A stretch of 64,000 nucleotides of DNA from Kitasatospora sp. NBC_00374 (lineage in GTDB: Bacteria; Actinomycetota; Actinomycetes; Streptomycetales; Streptomycetaceae), in the NCBI RefSeq assembly GCF_041434935.1, contig NZ_CP107964.1, positions 2,542,001 to 2,606,000 of the forward strand. Reading direction: 5' to 3'. Under the pieces are notes generated by a model that was not told where the DNA came from, searched no databases, and worked only from the letters and a program-made list of their open reading frames with translations. The translations under genes were made by a program, and so were the position numbers. How positions within the stretch are numbered: the first letter of the stretch is position 1; the number at the start of each line of letters is the position of its first letter. Below are positions 1-7,632 of the stretch, in pieces.

Positions 1-115
1 CCCAGTCGATGTCGATCAGCGGGTCGTAGGAGTGCTTGGCCGAGGCGATCAGCAGCTGCGCGGCCTTCTTGGTCTGCCGCGCGGTCGGGTCGGCCTTCTC
101 GATCAGGTCGGTCAT
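1..115 (-). CDS. Probable AurF-like diiron N-oxygenase, N-terminal fragment (runs off left edge)
   Basis: Only the first 38 codons lie in the window, reading MTDLIEKADPTARQ and ending near SYDPLIDIDW at the edge. A short helix with 'LLIASAKHSYDP' followed by 'DIDW' resembles the start of AurF-family diiron oxygenases, which oxidise aryl- or alkyl-amines to hydroxylamine, nitroso or nitro groups using O2 and two carboxylate/histidine-bound irons. The iron ligands lie outside the window, so the call rests on the N-terminus alone. The ATG is preceded by AAGGAG at good spacing and starts 24 bases after the stop of the ThiF-like gene, so it belongs to the same operon. The operon continues to the left, out of view. 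Confidence 0.5.
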   Translation of the reverse strand, partial: MTDLIEKADPTARQTKKAAQLLIASAKHSYDPLIDIDW

Positions 116-139
116 CGGTGCTCCTTGTGGGGGTGGAGG

Positions 140-958
140 TCAGCTGGCGGCAACGAGCGCGTGGACATCGACGGTCAGCTCCGCACGGACCGGCACACCG
201 GCCAGCACCGCGACCGTGTACCGGGCGGCGAGGACGCCGAACAGGTGCGAGGTGTAGACGAGTTGCGGCACGCTGTAGTCGGGGTCGGACCGGTGCGCCC
301 GGATGTCCTCGACCAGGTCCAGCGGGACGAGCTCGCGCGGGATGATCCGCAGCAGCAGGTCCCAGACCTCCTCGGCCTCCAGCTGCTCGGCGGTCACCCG
401 GCCGGCCAGCGGGGTCGGGTCCTGCCGGTAGTCGTAGTACCGGATGAACTGGGTCCCGGACATGTCGTACCCGGAGACCACCGGCACCGCGCGGCGGGCG
501 GCCTCCGCGTGCAGCTGGAACTTGGCCCGCCAGCCGCCGATCGTGGTCACGTCGACGCCGTCGACGACCACGTCCACGCCGTCCAGCAGGGCGGCGACGT
601 TCTCCGCCTGGACGCCGTCGGTGTACACCTCCACCCGGGCGTGCGGGTTGACCGACCGGGCCAGCTCGGCCGACACCTCGGCCTTGTTGCGGCCGAGGTC
701 CGACAGCCGGGCGTGCTGGCGGTTCAGGTTGTTGAGCTCGTACTCACCGGGCTCGGCGAGGACGAAGTCGCGCACGCCCAGCCGGACCAGCGGCTCGACC
801 GCCGCTCCGCCGGTGGATCCGCAGCCGGCCACCAGCACCCGGGCCTTGCCCAGCGCCAGCTGCGCCGACTCCGGGATCAACCCCCGGTTGCGGGTGGTGA
901 GTTCGGCGTAGAAGTCGTCCGCGGTGAGAGCTTCGGCACTCGTCGGGGTGTCGGTCAT
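140..958 (-). CDS. ThiF/MoeB/E1-like adenylating enzyme, biosynthetic-cluster type
   Basis: A 272-residue protein with the E1-superfamily Rossmann fold. Visible are the nucleotide loop GCGSTGG (residues 45-51), the NLNRQ motif with Arg80 and Gln81, Lys92, and the metal-binding Asp region VVDGVD (131-136). Enzymes of this family adenylate a carboxylate, classically the C-terminus of a ubiquitin-like protein. The only cysteine in the whole protein is Cys46 inside the glycine loop: there is no CxxC zinc pair and no candidate thioester cysteine, so adenylation without thiolation is likely, as in MccB-type enzymes. Residues about 155-272 are a variable C-terminal part. The start overlaps the previous stop (ATGA) and has GAGGAGGG upstream, so the two genes are translationally coupled. 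The substrate is unknown. It is unlikely to serve thiamine or molybdopterin synthesis given its neighbours. Confidence 0.8.
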   Translation of the reverse strand: MTDTPTSAEALTADDFYAELTTRNRGLIPESAQLALGKARVLVAGCGSTGGAAVEPLVRLGVRDFVLAEPGEYELNNLNRQHARLSDLGRNKAEVSAELARSVNPHARVEVYTDGVQAENVAALLDGVDVVVDGVDVTTIGGWRAKFQLHAEAARRAVPVVSGYDMSGTQFIRYYDYRQDPTPLAGRVTAEQLEAEEVWDLLLRIIPRELVPLDLVEDIRAHRSDPDYSVPQLVYTSHLFGVLAARYTVAVLAGVPVRAELTVDVHALVAAS

Positions 959-1929
959 ATCGTGACCCTCCTCAGCTGCCCGCCCACCTGGCCGACCATC
1001 GACCGGAAGCCGAGCAACAGGTCCTCGTGGGCCAGCGCACACTGCAACTGGCCGATCAGTTCGTCGAGTTCGCCACCCCGGGGGGCCCGGGCCGCGAAGG
1101 CCTTGACCACCTCGCGCTGGGTGTAGAGCGGGAACATCAGGTCGTCCGCCGGCAGCGAGGGCACGGTGCCCTCCAGGACGGTGATCTCTCTGAGGCTGCG
1201 CAGCGTCCGCTGGATCGCGACCCCCTCCTCGCCGTCGCCGACCAGCACCTTCACGCCCGGCCGGATCCGGCCCAGCGCGGTGTAGAAGCCGAGCATCAGC
1301 TCCAGGGTGACTCTCAGCCGGGTGGCGCCGTTGTCGCCGCCCTGCGGTCCGCGGTGCACCAGCCGCTTCACCTCCCAGACCTCGGAGGTGGCCACCTCCT
1401 CCTCGAAGCTGACGTGGTCGAAGAGGTTGATCCGGTGCGCCCGCTCGCACGGGAACGGCGTCCGGTCCGGGTCCCTGGGATCGGCCGGGTCGCTCTCCGG
1501 GGCGCCGACCAGCGAGACGTAGCGCAGGATCGCCCCGGTGCGCTCGTCCATGGCCAGCACGTGCACCTCCTCGGCCCGGTGGCCGCCGTGCGGTTCGGAG
1601 AACAGGGCCCGTCTGAAGGCCAGGCTCTCGCTGGCGAACCGCAGTCGCAGGTACTGCGCCAGCCGGAAGCCGTAGATGCCGATCAGGTACCGCTCGGGGA
1701 TCCCCCGGTGCCGGGCGGCCAGGACGACCAGGCCGTCCGGCCGCCGGGCGAGGTAGAGCAGGTGCTCCGGGCTGATGCTGGCGGCCAGGCCGCGCAGGTT
1801 CATCCGGTCGTGCAGGGCCATCACGTCGGAGACGAACCGGCTCTGCCGGTCCTCCGGTCCGGGGCCGGCGCCCGCGGCTGCGGACGGGGAGGCCGTGGCG
1901 ACGCCTGGGGCGACAGCCGTGTCGGTCAT
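955..1929 (-). CDS. Unknown protein, possible LuxI/FeeM-like acyl-ACP acyltransferase fold
   Basis: A 324-residue protein I cannot assign firmly. Residues about 30-140 contain 'RLAQYLRLRFASESLAFR' followed by 'VHVLAMDERTGAILR'. This arrangement (basic helix, then paired strands around a DE-TG turn) recalls GNAT-fold N-acyltransferases such as LuxI autoinducer synthases and FeeM N-acyl amino acid synthases, which take the acyl group from an acyl carrier protein. An acyl carrier protein is encoded in this operon, so the idea fits, but no catalytic residue can be named. The C-terminal half (about 180-324) is unassigned. I chose the ATG at 1929 because GGAGGAAGGAG lies just upstream; an in-frame start 33 bases earlier lacks such a site. 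The gene overlaps the ThiF-like gene by 4 bases, so the two products may act together. Confidence 0.5.
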   Translation of the reverse strand: MTDTAVAPGVATASPSAAAGAGPGPEDRQSRFVSDVMALHDRMNLRGLAASISPEHLLYLARRPDGLVVLAARHRGIPERYLIGIYGFRLAQYLRLRFASESLAFRRALFSEPHGGHRAEEVHVLAMDERTGAILRYVSLVGAPESDPADPRDPDRTPFPCERAHRINLFDHVSFEEEVATSEVWEVKRLVHRGPQGGDNGATRLRVTLELMLGFYTALGRIRPGVKVLVGDGEEGVAIQRTLRSLREITVLEGTVPSLPADDLMFPLYTQREVVKAFAARAPRGGELDELIGQLQCALAHEDLLLGFRSMVGQVGGQLRRVTI

Positions 1930-1982
1930 GGGTCTGGCTCCTTCCTCCGGGCCGTCGGGCACCGGATCACACAGGCCGACGG

Positions 1983-3239
1983 TCAGACTCGGTGCCCGTA
2001 CAGGGCGTTGGTGATCGCGATCGCCAGTACCTCGGGGGTGCCCTCGTAGATCCGGGCGCCGAAGGACTCGCGGACGAACTTCTCCACGTCGTAGTCCCGG
2101 CAGTAGCCGCGGGCGCCGAGGATCGACATCGACTCCTCCGCCACCTCGATCGCGATCCGGTCGGCGTAGAGCTTGGCGACCGCGGGGCCGTACGTCGGGG
2201 CCGGCAGCATGTTGTCGGCCTGGTAGGCGGCCTGCAGGTAGAGCAGCCGGGAGGCGTCGATCTTCGCGGCCATCTCGGCCAGCTTCCGGGCGGTGAACTG
2301 GTGCTGGTACAGCGGAAGTCCGCCCTGCACCCGCTCGCCGGCGAACCGGTGCGCGATCTCGAAGGCGCCGCGGGCGACGCCGACCGAGATCGCCGCCACG
2401 GTCGACCGGGCCTGGTTGGACTGCATGGTCAGGAAGCCCCAGCCGCCGCCCTCGCCGAAGGCGATGTTCTCGGCCGGCACCCGGACGTCGTCGAACAGCA
2501 GGGTGGTGCCCAGGCAGGCGCGGTAGCCCATCTTGTCCGCGACCGGCCCGCGGGTGACGCCCTCACTGTCCAGCGGGACGATGAAGGCGGTCAGGCCGTC
2601 CGCACCGGGGTGGCCCTCCAGGTTGGCGAAGACGGTCGCCCACTCCGCCACCTTGCCGTTGGTGATGAAGCGCTTGATGCCGTTGAGCACGTAGGCGTCG
2701 CCGTCCCGGCGGGCGGTCATCACCTCCGCGGCGAGCGGGGAGTTGTCCGGGATCAGCAGGTCACAGCCGGCCACCTCCTCGGTGATGGCGTTGCACGCCA
2801 GCACCGGCTCGTCCCCGAGGAACTGCGGCAGGAAGCGGGCCTGCAGGTGCGGGTCGCCGGAGGCCAGCACGCTGGTCTGGCCGAGCAGCGAGGCACCGAA
2901 GATCAGCGCGGTGCTGGCGCACACGGCGGCCAGCTCCTCCAGCGCCACGGCCACCCCGAGCGTGCCGACCCCGCGGCCGCCGAGGTCCTTGGGCAGGGTG
3001 AGGCGCAGCAGCCCGAGCTCGTGGCCCTTGCGGACGATCTCCCAGTCGAACTCGTCGTGCGGCGCCAGGTCGTTGGCCAGCCGGCGCGGCTTGACCACGT
3101 TCTGGGCGAACTCCCGGACCTCGTCGCGCAACTGCTCGACGTCGGGCGGCAGCTGGAAGAGCGAGGGGATGGCGGCGGCGTTCATCGCGCCGAGGTCGGA
3201 CAGGGTCGCCGGATTCTTGAGCTCAGCAACGGTGGTCAC
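1983..3239 (-). CDS. Acyl-CoA dehydrogenase family flavoprotein
   Basis: A 418-residue acyl-CoA dehydrogenase-like protein with the usual three-part layout: N-terminal helical domain (about 25-150), beta domain containing 'NGIKRFITNG', and C-terminal helical domain with 'SILGARGYCRDYDVEKFVRES' split around 'RIYEGTPEV'. The Glu of YEGT is the position of the catalytic base in medium-chain enzymes. Such enzymes introduce an alpha,beta double bond into acyl thioesters using FAD. In this operon the substrate could be an ACP-bound or CoA-bound fatty acyl chain. The start is a GTG with no clear ribosome site; an ATG at 3185 is an alternative that would still leave the fold nearly complete. The gene lies 53 bases upstream of the acyltransferase-like gene. 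Confidence 0.85.
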   Translation of the reverse strand: MTTVAELKNPATLSDLGAMNAAAIPSLFQLPPDVEQLRDEVREFAQNVVKPRRLANDLAPHDEFDWEIVRKGHELGLLRLTLPKDLGGRGVGTLGVAVALEELAAVCASTALIFGASLLGQTSVLASGDPHLQARFLPQFLGDEPVLACNAITEEVAGCDLLIPDNSPLAAEVMTARRDGDAYVLNGIKRFITNGKVAEWATVFANLEGHPGADGLTAFIVPLDSEGVTRGPVADKMGYRACLGTTLLFDDVRVPAENIAFGEGGGWGFLTMQSNQARSTVAAISVGVARGAFEIAHRFAGERVQGGLPLYQHQFTARKLAEMAAKIDASRLLYLQAAYQADNMLPAPTYGPAVAKLYADRIAIEVAEESMSILGARGYCRDYDVEKFVRESFGARIYEGTPEVLAIAITNALYGHRV

Positions 3240-3304
3240 GTGCGGGTACTCGCAATCGTCTAGAGGGCCTGGTCGGCCGGGGAACGGGAGCGGCGGCGGG
3301 GTGG

Positions 3305-3691
3305 TCACGCGGACCGGCGGGTCGCCACCTCGGCGTACGTGGCGCCCACCTTGGGCAGGACGTCGGCCAGCTGGCGCAGCCGGGCCACCGGACCCTTCAC
3401 GGTCAGCAGCCGGGCGGCAGCGGCCCGCGGCAGCGACAGACGGCCGGTGAGCAGCTGGTGCAGGGTGTCGGCGGTCAGCTCGAAGCGCAGGGTCGGCGCC
3501 TCGCCGCTGTCGCCGTAGCCGACGCCGTCCGCGGAGAGCTGGACGACGGCGGCGGGGTCGCGCTGCACGAACCGGATGGACAGCTGACGCTCCTTGAGCG
3601 TGGCGATGAGCTCGCTGTCGTCCACCAGGGCGGCGAACGTCTCCTCGATCAGGGTGGTGCCGCGGACGTCGGCGGAGGTGCTGGCGGTCAT
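3305..3691 (-). CDS. SCP2-like sterol/lipid carrier domain protein
   Basis: A single-domain protein of 128 residues resembling the SCP-2 fold: N-terminal strands with 'IRFVQRDPAAVVQL', then 'LRFELTADTLHQLLTG', 'LTVKGPVARL' and a terminal helix. SCP2 domains bind fatty acyl chains or sterols in a hydrophobic tunnel and often accompany acyl-CoA metabolism. In bacteria they also occur in biosynthetic clusters as substrate chaperones or as parts of oxidative enzymes. The ATG has GGAAGG upstream. It lies between the GMC oxidoreductase and the acyl-CoA dehydrogenase, so I infer it holds a lipidic intermediate. No catalytic residues are evident. Confidence 0.7.
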   Translation of the reverse strand: MTASTSADVRGTTLIEETFAALVDDSELIATLKERQLSIRFVQRDPAAVVQLSADGVGYGDSGEAPTLRFELTADTLHQLLTGRLSLPRAAAARLLTVKGPVARLRQLADVLPKVGATYAEVATRRSA

Positions 3692-3710
3692 TTTCGGTAG
3701 CCTTCCGGGA

Positions 3711-3750
3711 ACGACGGGAACAGAACGACGGGAACAGAACGACGGGACAC
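3711..3750. repeat. 14-bp tandem repeat, about 2.8 copies, between GMC oxidoreductase and SCP2 genes
   Basis: The unit ACGACGGGAACAGA occurs at 3711-3724 and 3725-3738, followed by a partial third copy to about 3750. It fills most of the 78-base gap between two co-directional genes. It may be simple slippage or a spacer of the translation initiation region; no function is evident. Confidence 0.8.
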
Positions 3751-3769
3751 AGGGCGCCGGGCCGGGCTC

Positions 3770-5419
3770 TCAGGACCGGCCGGCCAGGGCCGCGCGGCGC
3801 TCGCGCGCGGCGGGCAGGGCGGGCAGACCGCGGATCAGGTCCGCAGCCCGTTCGGCGAGCATCACGGTGGGCGCGTGGGTGTGGCCCCGGGGTACCACCG
3901 GCATCACACCGGCATCGACGACCCGTAGGCCGGTGGTACCCCGCACCCGGAACTCCGGGTCGACCACGGACTCCTCGTCCGCGCCCATCCGGCAACTGCC
4001 CACCGGGTGGTAGAGGGTTTCGGCGTGCCCGCGGACCAGGTCCGCGAGGTCCCGGTCGGACGCCGCGGTCAGGCCGGGGAGCAGCGGTTCGCCGACGACG
4101 TGCGCCAGTTCGGGCCGGCCGAGCAGCCGGCAGGCCTCCTTGACCCCGGCCACGGTGGTGGCGAGGTCGCGGCCGGCCGGGTCGGCCAGGAAGCCCGGGT
4201 CGATCAGCGGGGCGTCGGCCGGATCGGCGGTACGCAGCCGCACGCTGCCGCGGCCGTGCGGCTGCAGCAGCACCACGCCCAGGGTCACACCGTGGGCCGG
4301 TTCGCCGCGGCCGCTGTCCAGGAACGGCACCAGCATCCAGACGAGTTCGATGTCCGGGCCGGGCAGCCCTGCCTCGGTGCTCAGGAACACCAGGGCCTCC
4401 GCAAGGTTGGAGCTGAGCCGGCCGCGACGGTGCCGGAAGTACTCCAGCACGTCCTCGCCCTGCTCCCCCACGCCGGGCGAGATCTCCTGCCGGGCCGCCA
4501 TCGCGAGCGGTACGTAGAGGTGGTCGCTGAGGTTGCGGCCCACGCCGGGCAGGTCCACCTCGACCGGCAGGCCGAGCGGGCGCAGCTGGGCGGGGTCGCC
4601 GATGCCGGAGAGCATCAGCAGCTGGGGGCTGCCGACGGCGCCGGCGCTGAGGATCACCTCGCGTTCGGCACGGATCCGCCGGACGCCGTCCGGGTGGTCG
4701 AGCTCGACGCCGACGGCCCGTCCGCCCTCCAGCAGGACCCGGCGGACCAGGCCACCGGTGAGCACGGTCAGGTTGGGCCGGCGCTGCGCGGGGCGCAGGT
4801 AGGCGTCGGCGGCGCTCCAGCGGCGGCCGTTGTGCTGGGTCACCCGGACGGGGCCGGCGCCCTCCCGGGCACTGGACTCGGCGTCGCCGAGTTCCGGGTG
4901 GCCGGCGGCGGCGCAGGCCGCGAGGAAGGCCTCGGTGGCCGGGTTGAGGTCGCGCAGGTCGTCGATCCGGACCGGGCCCTCGGTGCCGTAGCCGTCCGGT
5001 CCGGTGGGGCCGCTGCGGCCCTCGGCCCGGCGGAAGTACGGCAGCACGCGGGAGTACTCCCAGCCGGTGCAGCCGGCCGCGGCCCAGCCGTCGAAGTCGG
5101 CCTGGTGTCCTCTGGTCCAGATCTGGGCGTTGATGGAGGAGGAGCCGCCGAGGGTCTTGCCGCGGGGGAAGAAGATCCGGCGGCCGTTCAGCCCCGGCTG
5201 CGGGGTGGTGTGGTAGGACCAGTCGAAGTCGGAGCCGAAGAGTTTGGGGAAGGCGGCCGGAATGCTGATCTCGGCGGCCCGGTCGGGCCCGCCGGCCTCG
5301 ATCAGCAGTACCCGGCTGCCGTCCTCGCTCAGCCGGTCGGCGAGCACGCAGCCCGCCGAGCCGGCGCCGACGATCACGTAGTCGGCGGTGTCCGACGCCC
5401 CGGCGGCGGAGTCGGTCAT
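3770..5419 (-). CDS. GMC-family FAD-dependent oxidoreductase
   Basis: A 549-residue glucose-methanol-choline oxidoreductase of normal length. The N-terminal ADP-binding fold reads DYVIVGAGSAGCVLADRL, the FAD signature 'FPRGKTLGGSSSINAQIW' follows near residue 90, the second GMC signature is 'GAVGSPQLLMLSGIG', and the C-terminal catalytic region has 'YHPVGSCRMG' and 'GHTHAPTVMLAERAADL'. The paired histidines are expected to take a proton from an alcohol while hydride passes to FAD. In this cluster it would oxidise a hydroxyl, perhaps one installed by the diiron enzyme, to an aldehyde or ketone. The ATG overlaps the SGNH hydrolase stop by 4 bases (ATGA), indicating coupling. Substrate unknown. 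Confidence 0.92.
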   Translation of the reverse strand: MTDSAAGASDTADYVIVGAGSAGCVLADRLSEDGSRVLLIEAGGPDRAAEISIPAAFPKLFGSDFDWSYHTTPQPGLNGRRIFFPRGKTLGGSSSINAQIWTRGHQADFDGWAAAGCTGWEYSRVLPYFRRAEGRSGPTGPDGYGTEGPVRIDDLRDLNPATEAFLAACAAAGHPELGDAESSAREGAGPVRVTQHNGRRWSAADAYLRPAQRRPNLTVLTGGLVRRVLLEGGRAVGVELDHPDGVRRIRAEREVILSAGAVGSPQLLMLSGIGDPAQLRPLGLPVEVDLPGVGRNLSDHLYVPLAMAARQEISPGVGEQGEDVLEYFRHRRGRLSSNLAEALVFLSTEAGLPGPDIELVWMLVPFLDSGRGEPAHGVTLGVVLLQPHGRGSVRLRTADPADAPLIDPGFLADPAGRDLATTVAGVKEACRLLGRPELAHVVGEPLLPGLTAASDRDLADLVRGHAETLYHPVGSCRMGADEESVVDPEFRVRGTTGLRVVDAGVMPVVPRGHTHAPTVMLAERAADLIRGLPALPAARERRAALAGRS

Positions 5420-6105
5420 GCCGACCGTCCGGGCGCCGTGGCCGGGGTGGCGGTGGACAGGCTGCGGATGATCTCGCCGGCGAGCACGGCGTGCCCTTCC
5501 ATCGAGAAGTGGATGCCGTCGGCGCTCATCAGGGTGGGCGAGGTCCGCACGGGGTGCTCCCACATGTCCACCAGGGTGGCCCCGTGGCGCTCGGCCACGC
5601 CGCGGATCCGGCCGTTGAGCCGGTCGACCAGGGCGCGGAACTCGGCGAAGTCCGGGAACGCCTCGAAGATGTCGGCGACGGTGAAGGCGAAGACGTGCGC
5701 TCCCCGGGCGGTGAGCGCCGCGTAGATCTCCTCCAGGTCGGCCTCGACGGCGTCGAGGTCGGGGTTCGGGCCGAACAGGTCGTTGCCGCCGGTGGCGACG
5801 TTGACCAGGTCCGGCCCGAACTCCAGCACCTTCGCGAGCTGGGTCTGCCTGACCTGACGGGTGCGCAGCCCGACCTCGCCGGTGTTCAGGTAGGCCAGGT
5901 CCGGGACGTTGCCCCGCAGCGCCTGGGCGACGCGTTCCGGCCAGGAGATGTCCGCGTAGCCCGGGCAGGGCCCGCCGACCCCTGCCGCGAAGCTGTCGCC
6001 CATCACCGCGAACCGCTTCCAGGGGGTGCCCGAGAGCAGGTCGACGGCGGCCTCGTCACTGAGGCAGTACGGGTCCACGGTCTCTGTCGAGCGGTCGTTC
6101 GTCAT
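5416..6105 (-). CDS. SGNH/GDSL-family hydrolase
   Basis: A 229-residue SGNH hydrolase. Block I is 'AVMGDSFAAG' with nucleophile Ser38, block III is 'ATGGNDLFG' with the oxyanion Asn, and block V is 'DGIHFSMEGH' with the catalytic Asp and His. Family members cleave esters or thioesters, or run in reverse as acyltransferases. There is no signal peptide, so it is cytoplasmic. Beside an acyl carrier protein it could act as the off-loading thioesterase of the pathway. It lies 77 bases downstream of the ACP gene and overlaps the GMC oxidoreductase gene. AAGGGTGAG precedes the ATG. Confidence 0.88.
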   Translation of the reverse strand: MTNDRSTETVDPYCLSDEAAVDLLSGTPWKRFAVMGDSFAAGVGGPCPGYADISWPERVAQALRGNVPDLAYLNTGEVGLRTRQVRQTQLAKVLEFGPDLVNVATGGNDLFGPNPDLDAVEADLEEIYAALTARGAHVFAFTVADIFEAFPDFAEFRALVDRLNGRIRGVAERHGATLVDMWEHPVRTSPTLMSADGIHFSMEGHAVLAGEIIRSLSTATPATAPGRSA

Positions 6106-6182
6106 GTCGTCTCACCCTTCTCGTCCGGTCTTTCGGCTGGTCCTGTCCTGCGGCGCCGGGGATGCGCGGTCGGCGGGGTCGG

Positions 6183-6443
6183 TCAGACGGCGTCGGCGGT
6201 GTTCGCCAGGGCCTTCTCCACCAGGCCCTCGACGTCGCCGACGGTGGTGATGTCGGCCGCTTCGCCCTGGCCCATGGCGGTCAGCGAGAAGGTCGACTCC
6301 AGCTGGAGCGAGAGCTCGATGACGGCGAGCGAGTCGTAGCCGAGATCCTCGACCAGCCGGTCGGTGGACTGCGCCTCGCGGGCGCCGAGCGGGCTCATCT
6401 CGCCGACGAGCCGGCGGACCTGGTCTGCAACGGTGTCACTCAT
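6183..6443 (-). CDS. Acyl carrier protein
   Basis: An 86-residue free-standing carrier protein. 'EDLGYDSLAVIELSLQLES' contains the phosphopantetheine attachment Ser38 in the GYDSL form of the motif, with the usual hydrophobic residues of helix II after it. It is probably loaded directly with a fatty acid by the fatty acyl-AMP ligase of the same operon, and should carry the chain during the oxidation steps. I chose the ATG at 6443 because it gives a normal-length ACP; the ribosome site in front is weak. It lies 59 bases after the diiron oxygenase gene. Confidence 0.9.
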   Translation of the reverse strand: MSDTVADQVRRLVGEMSPLGAREAQSTDRLVEDLGYDSLAVIELSLQLESTFSLTAMGQGEAADITTVGDVEGLVEKALANTADAV

Positions 6444-6502
6444 GGAAGTGCTCGCTTTCGTTTCCGGTCTGGGGTGGTGGACGGAGGTGCGCAGGGTGCG
6501 GG

Positions 6503-7507
6503 TCACGCCCGGGCGGCGGCGGCGCGGATCGGGTGCGGCGCGTCCCAGCGCTCCTGGTAGGCGTCGAGCGCCTTGTCGATGCCGGCGCTCCAGGCCTGGT
6601 CGACCCGCTCGACGAGCTCCGGCAGGCCGATGATCCGCAGCTGCTTCAGCAGCCGCTCGCGGCCGATGTCGACCGAGCCCTGGAGCTGGGCGGCCCGGCT
6701 GGCCAGGGCGGCCGGGATGGCCGGCGACGGGTTGTGCCGGGCCGGGCCGATCAGCACCCAGGCGGCCATGTCCACGGCCTCGAAGTGGGAGTCGGTGATG
6801 ATCTCCCGGTAGCCGTTGTTGACGCCGTCGGTGGCCGCCCGGAGCCCGAAGGAGACGTGCCGGGACTCGTCCCGGGTGACGTTGGTCAGCCCCTCCTCCA
6901 GCGCGGCCAGCCGCAGCCGCTTGGCGAGGAACCGGGTGGTGCGCAGCGCGGTCGCGGCCAGCACGCCCTCGGTGATCAGGTGGTAGTACACCAGTGCGCG
7001 GTACCAGGACTCGGGCGAGCCGTCGACGCGCACCTCGGAGGTGACCCGGGTGAGCTCGGGGGCGAAGACGGTGGCGTAGTCCGCGGCCGCCTCCAGCTCG
7101 CGGCCCTCCTGCTCGTGCAGCGGGACGCCGCAGGCGTCCTCGATGTAGGTCTGGAAGAACCGCACGTGGCGGGCCTCGTCCGCCATCTGGGTGCAGAGGT
7201 AGATCCGGTCGTCCTCGGTCTGCGGGTGGTCGGTGAGCGAGCCCAGGGTCTGCGTCACACAGACCTCTCCGACCTCCAACTCGGCCAGCGAGCCGAGCAG
7301 TTGTTCCTGGGAGAAGGGGCGCAGCGCCTGCCAGCCGGCCGCGTCACGGCGCGGGTTGACCTCCGCGACGCTCCACTGCTGGCGCTCCCAGCGGCGGTAC
7401 AGGTCGGCCGAGGTGGCGAGGCGGCCGACCTTCTCGGCGGGCTCCTCGACGGCTTCGTCGGTGATGTCCGGGACGAATCCGGCATCGACAAGGGTAGGAA
7501 CGGACAT
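6503..7507 (-). CDS. R2-like (ferritin-fold) diiron oxygenase
   Basis: A 334-residue helical protein with a complete set of diiron ligands in the ribonucleotide-reductase-R2/ferritin pattern: Glu81, Glu111 and His114 (ADEARH), Glu180, and Glu214 and His217 (RDESRH). The N-terminal 'LYRRWERQQW' is also typical of actinobacterial R2-like proteins. It is not the housekeeping R2, because no large subunit is nearby and it sits between an acyl-AMP ligase and an ACP. I infer oxidation (hydroxylation, desaturation or decarboxylation) of the ACP-bound acyl chain. GGGAAGG lies upstream of the ATG. It is soluble, unlike the membrane desaturases of the JamB type used with similar ligase/ACP pairs. Confidence 0.82.
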   Translation of the reverse strand: MSVPTLVDAGFVPDITDEAVEEPAEKVGRLATSADLYRRWERQQWSVAEVNPRRDAAGWQALRPFSQEQLLGSLAELEVGEVCVTQTLGSLTDHPQTEDDRIYLCTQMADEARHVRFFQTYIEDACGVPLHEQEGRELEAAADYATVFAPELTRVTSEVRVDGSPESWYRALVYYHLITEGVLAATALRTTRFLAKRLRLAALEEGLTNVTRDESRHVSFGLRAATDGVNNGYREIITDSHFEAVDMAAWVLIGPARHNPSPAIPAALASRAAQLQGSVDIGRERLLKQLRIIGLPELVERVDQAWSAGIDKALDAYQERWDAPHPIRAAAARA

Positions 7508-7591
7508 GATGGCCTTCCCGATCAGGTGTGTGAACGTCAGGGACGTACGGCGCCCGGGGCCGTGCGCGGCCGGGGCGGTGGGGTCACGGAC

Positions 7592-7630
7592 GGAAGGAGC
7601 GGGCGGAAGGAGCGGGCGGAACGGGCGCGG
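7592..7630. repeat. 13-bp tandem repeat in the gap before the diiron oxygenase
   Basis: GGAAGGAGCGGGC is repeated at 7592-7604 and 7605-7617 with a decayed third copy. It is in the 125-base gap between the acyl-AMP ligase stop and the diiron oxygenase start. It is the second short tandem duplication in an intergenic gap of this operon. Confidence 0.75.
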
Positions 7631-7632
7631 GC

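Noticed and set aside
140..958. ThiF of thiamine synthesis or MoeB of molybdopterin synthesis
   Set aside because: No CxxC zinc motif, no catalytic cysteine, and neighbours are lipid-modifying enzymes; thiOSG is 47 kb away.
4007..5725. 572-codon open frame on the plus strand opposite the GMC oxidoreductase
   Set aside because: Shadow frame of a GC-rich gene: no domain motifs, while the opposite strand encodes a complete GMC enzyme. The same reasoning removes many long plus-strand frames over the division cluster.
6503..7507. Ribonucleotide reductase small subunit
   Set aside because: No large subunit nearby and the gene lies between an acyl-AMP ligase and an ACP; a pathway oxygenase is more likely.
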